From positions 1 through 64,000 of the forward strand of contig CAVZJG010000003.1 in assembly GCA_963775575.1 (NCBI GenBank): a stretch of 64,000 bases of DNA, in the 5' to 3' direction. Below are positions 62,404-64,000 of the stretch, piece by piece. This stretch comes from Roseiarcus sp963775575 (GTDB lineage Bacteria > Pseudomonadota > Alphaproteobacteria > Rhizobiales > Beijerinckiaceae). The first letter of the stretch is position 1; each line of letters begins with the position of its first letter. The notes beneath the pieces were generated by a model that saw nothing but the letters and a program-made list of their open reading frames with translations, had not been told where the DNA came from and did no database searches. A program made the translations under genes and the position numbers.

Positions 62404-62488
62404 CCCCCCTCATCCGTCACGCTTCGCGTGACACCTTCCCCCGCAAGGGGGGAAGGGGCGCACACGCTTCGTCGCACGACGCCCCTCA
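62404..62488. repeat. Palindromic intergenic repeat, copy B
   Basis: It starts CCCCCTCATCCGTC, holds a hairpin GTCACGC-TTC-GCGTGAC (62416-62432) and one with CCTTCCCC/GGGGAAGG (62434-62456), and ends in CCCCTCAT, part of the metG stop codon. Loop and order agree with copy A while the first stem differs in sequence but not pairing. Confidence 0.8.
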
Positions 62489-64000
62489 TTTGGCAGCCGT
62501 CGCAGGCTCGACGTAGCGCGGGAAGATGGTTTCCGGCTTGGGCAGCCGCCTTCCCGCGAGTAGGCGTCTTGGTGCGTCTTTCCCGGGCTCGAAACTGCCG
62601 ATTTCTTCGCCATCCTTCTTGTCGAGTGATGCGAACGTGCGCTCTTGGGGAGCCACCGCGAGTTGGTCAAGCAGTTTACTCATTGCCGCCGGCATCGCCG
62701 GTTGCAACAGAGTGCCCACAACTCGCAGCGCTTCGACCGTCACGTAAAGCACAGTTCGCATATGGTTCTCATCGCTCTTAGCGAGCTTCCAGGGCTCATT
62801 GGTGGCAAAATACCGGTTGGTCCGAGCGACGACGTCGAACACTGCCGCTAGATATTGATGGATCGCATAGCTCGCCATGTGATAGCGCGCCGTGCCGACG
62901 AGTGAATCGATCTGCACGAACAGGTCGCGAGAGTCCTGGGTAATGACAAAATTGCCCTCCGGCACGACGCCGCCGCAGTTCTTGGCGATCATCGACAGCG
63001 AGCGTTGCGCGAGATTGCCGAGATCGTTGGCGAGATCGGCGTTGATGCGCTGCACGATCGCCTCGTGCGAATAATTGCCGTCCTGGCCGAACGGCACTTC
63101 GCGCAGGAAGAAGTAGCGCAACGGGTCGAGGCCATAGTCGGCGATCAGCGTCGCGGGACTGACGACGTTGCCGGTCGACTTCGACATCTTCTCGCCGCGG
63201 TTGAACAGGAAGCCGTGGACGACGATCTGGCGCGGCAAGCGCTGGCCGGCCGACATCAGGAACGCCGGCCAATAGATCGCGTGGAAGCGGGTGATGTCCT
63301 TGCCGATCACGTGCGCGTCGGCGGGCCAGAATTTCCATCGCCTACCGTCGTCGGGAAAGCCGGCGGCGGTGACGTAGTTGGTCAGCGCGTCGAGCCACAC
63401 GTACACGACGTGGCGGGGATCGTCGGGAACCGACACGCCCCAGTCGAAGGCAGTGCGGCTGATCGACACGTCGGCGAGCCCACGCCTGACGAAGGCGACG
63501 ATCTCGTTGCGATAGGTCTCCGGCGTGATAAATTCGGGATTGGCCTCGTAATGCGCGAGCAGCCTGTCGGCGTAGGCCGACAGCTGGAAGAAATAGCTCT
63601 CCTCCTCGACCCATTGCGCCGGCGCGCCGCTCGGCGCGAGCTTGGCGCCGTTCGGCCCGTCGGTCAGTTCGCCCTCGTCGAAATAGGCTTCGTCGCGCAC
63701 CGAATACCAGCCGGCGTATTTCGATAGATAGATGTCGCCGTTGGCCTTCATCCGTTCCCACATCGCCTGAACGGCGCGCTTGTGCCGTGGCTGCGTGGTG
63801 CGCACGATGTCGTCGGCGCGCGCGTCGAGCGCTTCGCCCATCGCCTCGAATTGCGCCGCGACGCCGTCGACGAACGCCTGCGGCGTCACGCCCTCGCGCG
63901 CCGCGGTCTGCTGAACTTTGAGGCCGTATTCGTCCATGCCGGTGACGAACAGCGTCTCGCGCCCGTCCAGGCGCATGAAGCGCCGGATGGCGTCGGCGGC
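62486..64000 (-). CDS. metG: Methionyl-tRNA synthetase (N-terminus beyond the right edge)
   Basis: The 505 codons seen carry TLFVTGMDEYGLKVQQTA, the AYADRLLAHYE and RTAFDWGVSVPDDPRHVVYVW parts, the KMSKS loop in GEKMSKSTGNVV and the anticodon-binding helical domain. The HIGH motif lies off the window. No C-terminal tRNA-binding domain follows, so this is the short form common in alphaproteobacteria. The last about 120 codons are visibly less GC-rich than the rest. It is upstream of tatD with the repeat pair between. Confidence 0.95.
   Translation of the reverse strand, partial: AADAIRRFMRLDGRETLFVTGMDEYGLKVQQTAAREGVTPQAFVDGVAAQFEAMGEALDARADDIVRTTQPRHKRAVQAMWERMKANGDIYLSKYAGWYSVRDEAYFDEGELTDGPNGAKLAPSGAPAQWVEEESYFFQLSAYADRLLAHYEANPEFITPETYRNEIVAFVRRGLADVSISRTAFDWGVSVPDDPRHVVYVWLDALTNYVTAAGFPDDGRRWKFWPADAHVIGKDITRFHAIYWPAFLMSAGQRLPRQIVVHGFLFNRGEKMSKSTGNVVSPATLIADYGLDPLRYFFLREVPFGQDGNYSHEAIVQRINADLANDLGNLAQRSLSMIAKNCGGVVPEGNFVITQDSRDLFVQIDSLVGTARYHMASYAIHQYLAAVFDVVARTNRYFATNEPWKLAKSDENHMRTVLYVTVEALRVVGTLLQPAMPAAMSKLLDQLAVAPQERTFASLDKKDGEEIGSFEPGKDAPRRLLAGRRLPKPETIFPRYVEPATAAK

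Overview
The window is a high-GC chromosomal segment of an alphaproteobacterium, most likely of the order Hyphomicrobiales (Rhizobiales) and possibly near Beijerinckiaceae/Methylocystaceae. This is inferred from the gene content (DUF6481, DUF2232 inside the rpsF-rpsR-rplI cluster, zur-znuACB, ihfA-merR, a CopC/CopD/PCuAC copper cluster) and from codon use. No rRNA or CRISPR array is seen. There are two tRNA genes, Lys(UUU) and Pro(GGG).

Layout. Positions 1-8260 form an accessory, transposon-rich region. It holds the end of an IS66/ISBst12-type element at the left edge, a 141-bp MITE-like inverted-repeat element with expanded short repeats on both sides, a complete ISL3-family element (696-2373), a small radical-SAM locus (2511-4851) and a complete 3168-bp IS66 element with an extra pRiA4b ORF-3-like gene (5093-8260, 8-bp target duplication AAGGAATC). 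The radical-SAM locus encodes a Tat-signal small protein ending in a Cys/Gly-rich tail, followed directly by a PqqD-like/RRE-radical SAM-SPASM maturase. It is the best candidate for an undescribed system in this window.

Positions 8400-31000 are mostly core: rsmB, lipA, tRNA-Lys, hom, a five-gene copper-handling operon on the minus strand, a TonB-like protein, a Nudix protein, zur facing znuACB across a palindromic Zur-type site, recJ, ugpQ-like and RidA genes, tatABC, a DMT exporter, serS (with an unusual about 60-residue lower-GC insertion) and surE-pcm-nlpD. Positions 31000-42000 hold a DUF815 ATPase, a CueR-type regulator facing a copper P-type ATPase across a perfect MerR-type palindrome, sufA, rhlE, a chemotaxis receptor, a CoA-binding protein, a DEDD exonuclease and rplM-rpsI with a strong terminator.

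Positions 42000-43400 are a small lower-GC patch with a Rap1a/Tai-type (type VI immunity-like) secreted protein and a helix-turn-helix protein. From 43400 to 64000 the window returns to core and metabolic genes: SDRs, argC, FAH-family hydrolase, NYN nuclease, family 4/5-type UDG, galM, rplI-DUF2232-rpsR-rpsF, an AraC/B3-B4/LysE cluster, ihfA-merR, tRNA-Pro, a complete IS66/ISBst12-type element with an 8-bp target duplication, a LysR/isochorismatase pair, and metG-tatD-MBL hydrolase, where metG runs off the right edge. Two inverted copies of a palindromic intergenic repeat sit between tatD and metG.

How it works together: two metal systems are laid out with their own regulators and operators, zinc uptake (Zur/ZnuACB) and copper handling (CueR-like/CopA plus CopC/CopD/PCuAC). 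The full Tat translocase encoded here could export the putative radical-SAM-modified protein. All functional calls are from reading the translated sequences; no database search was run.
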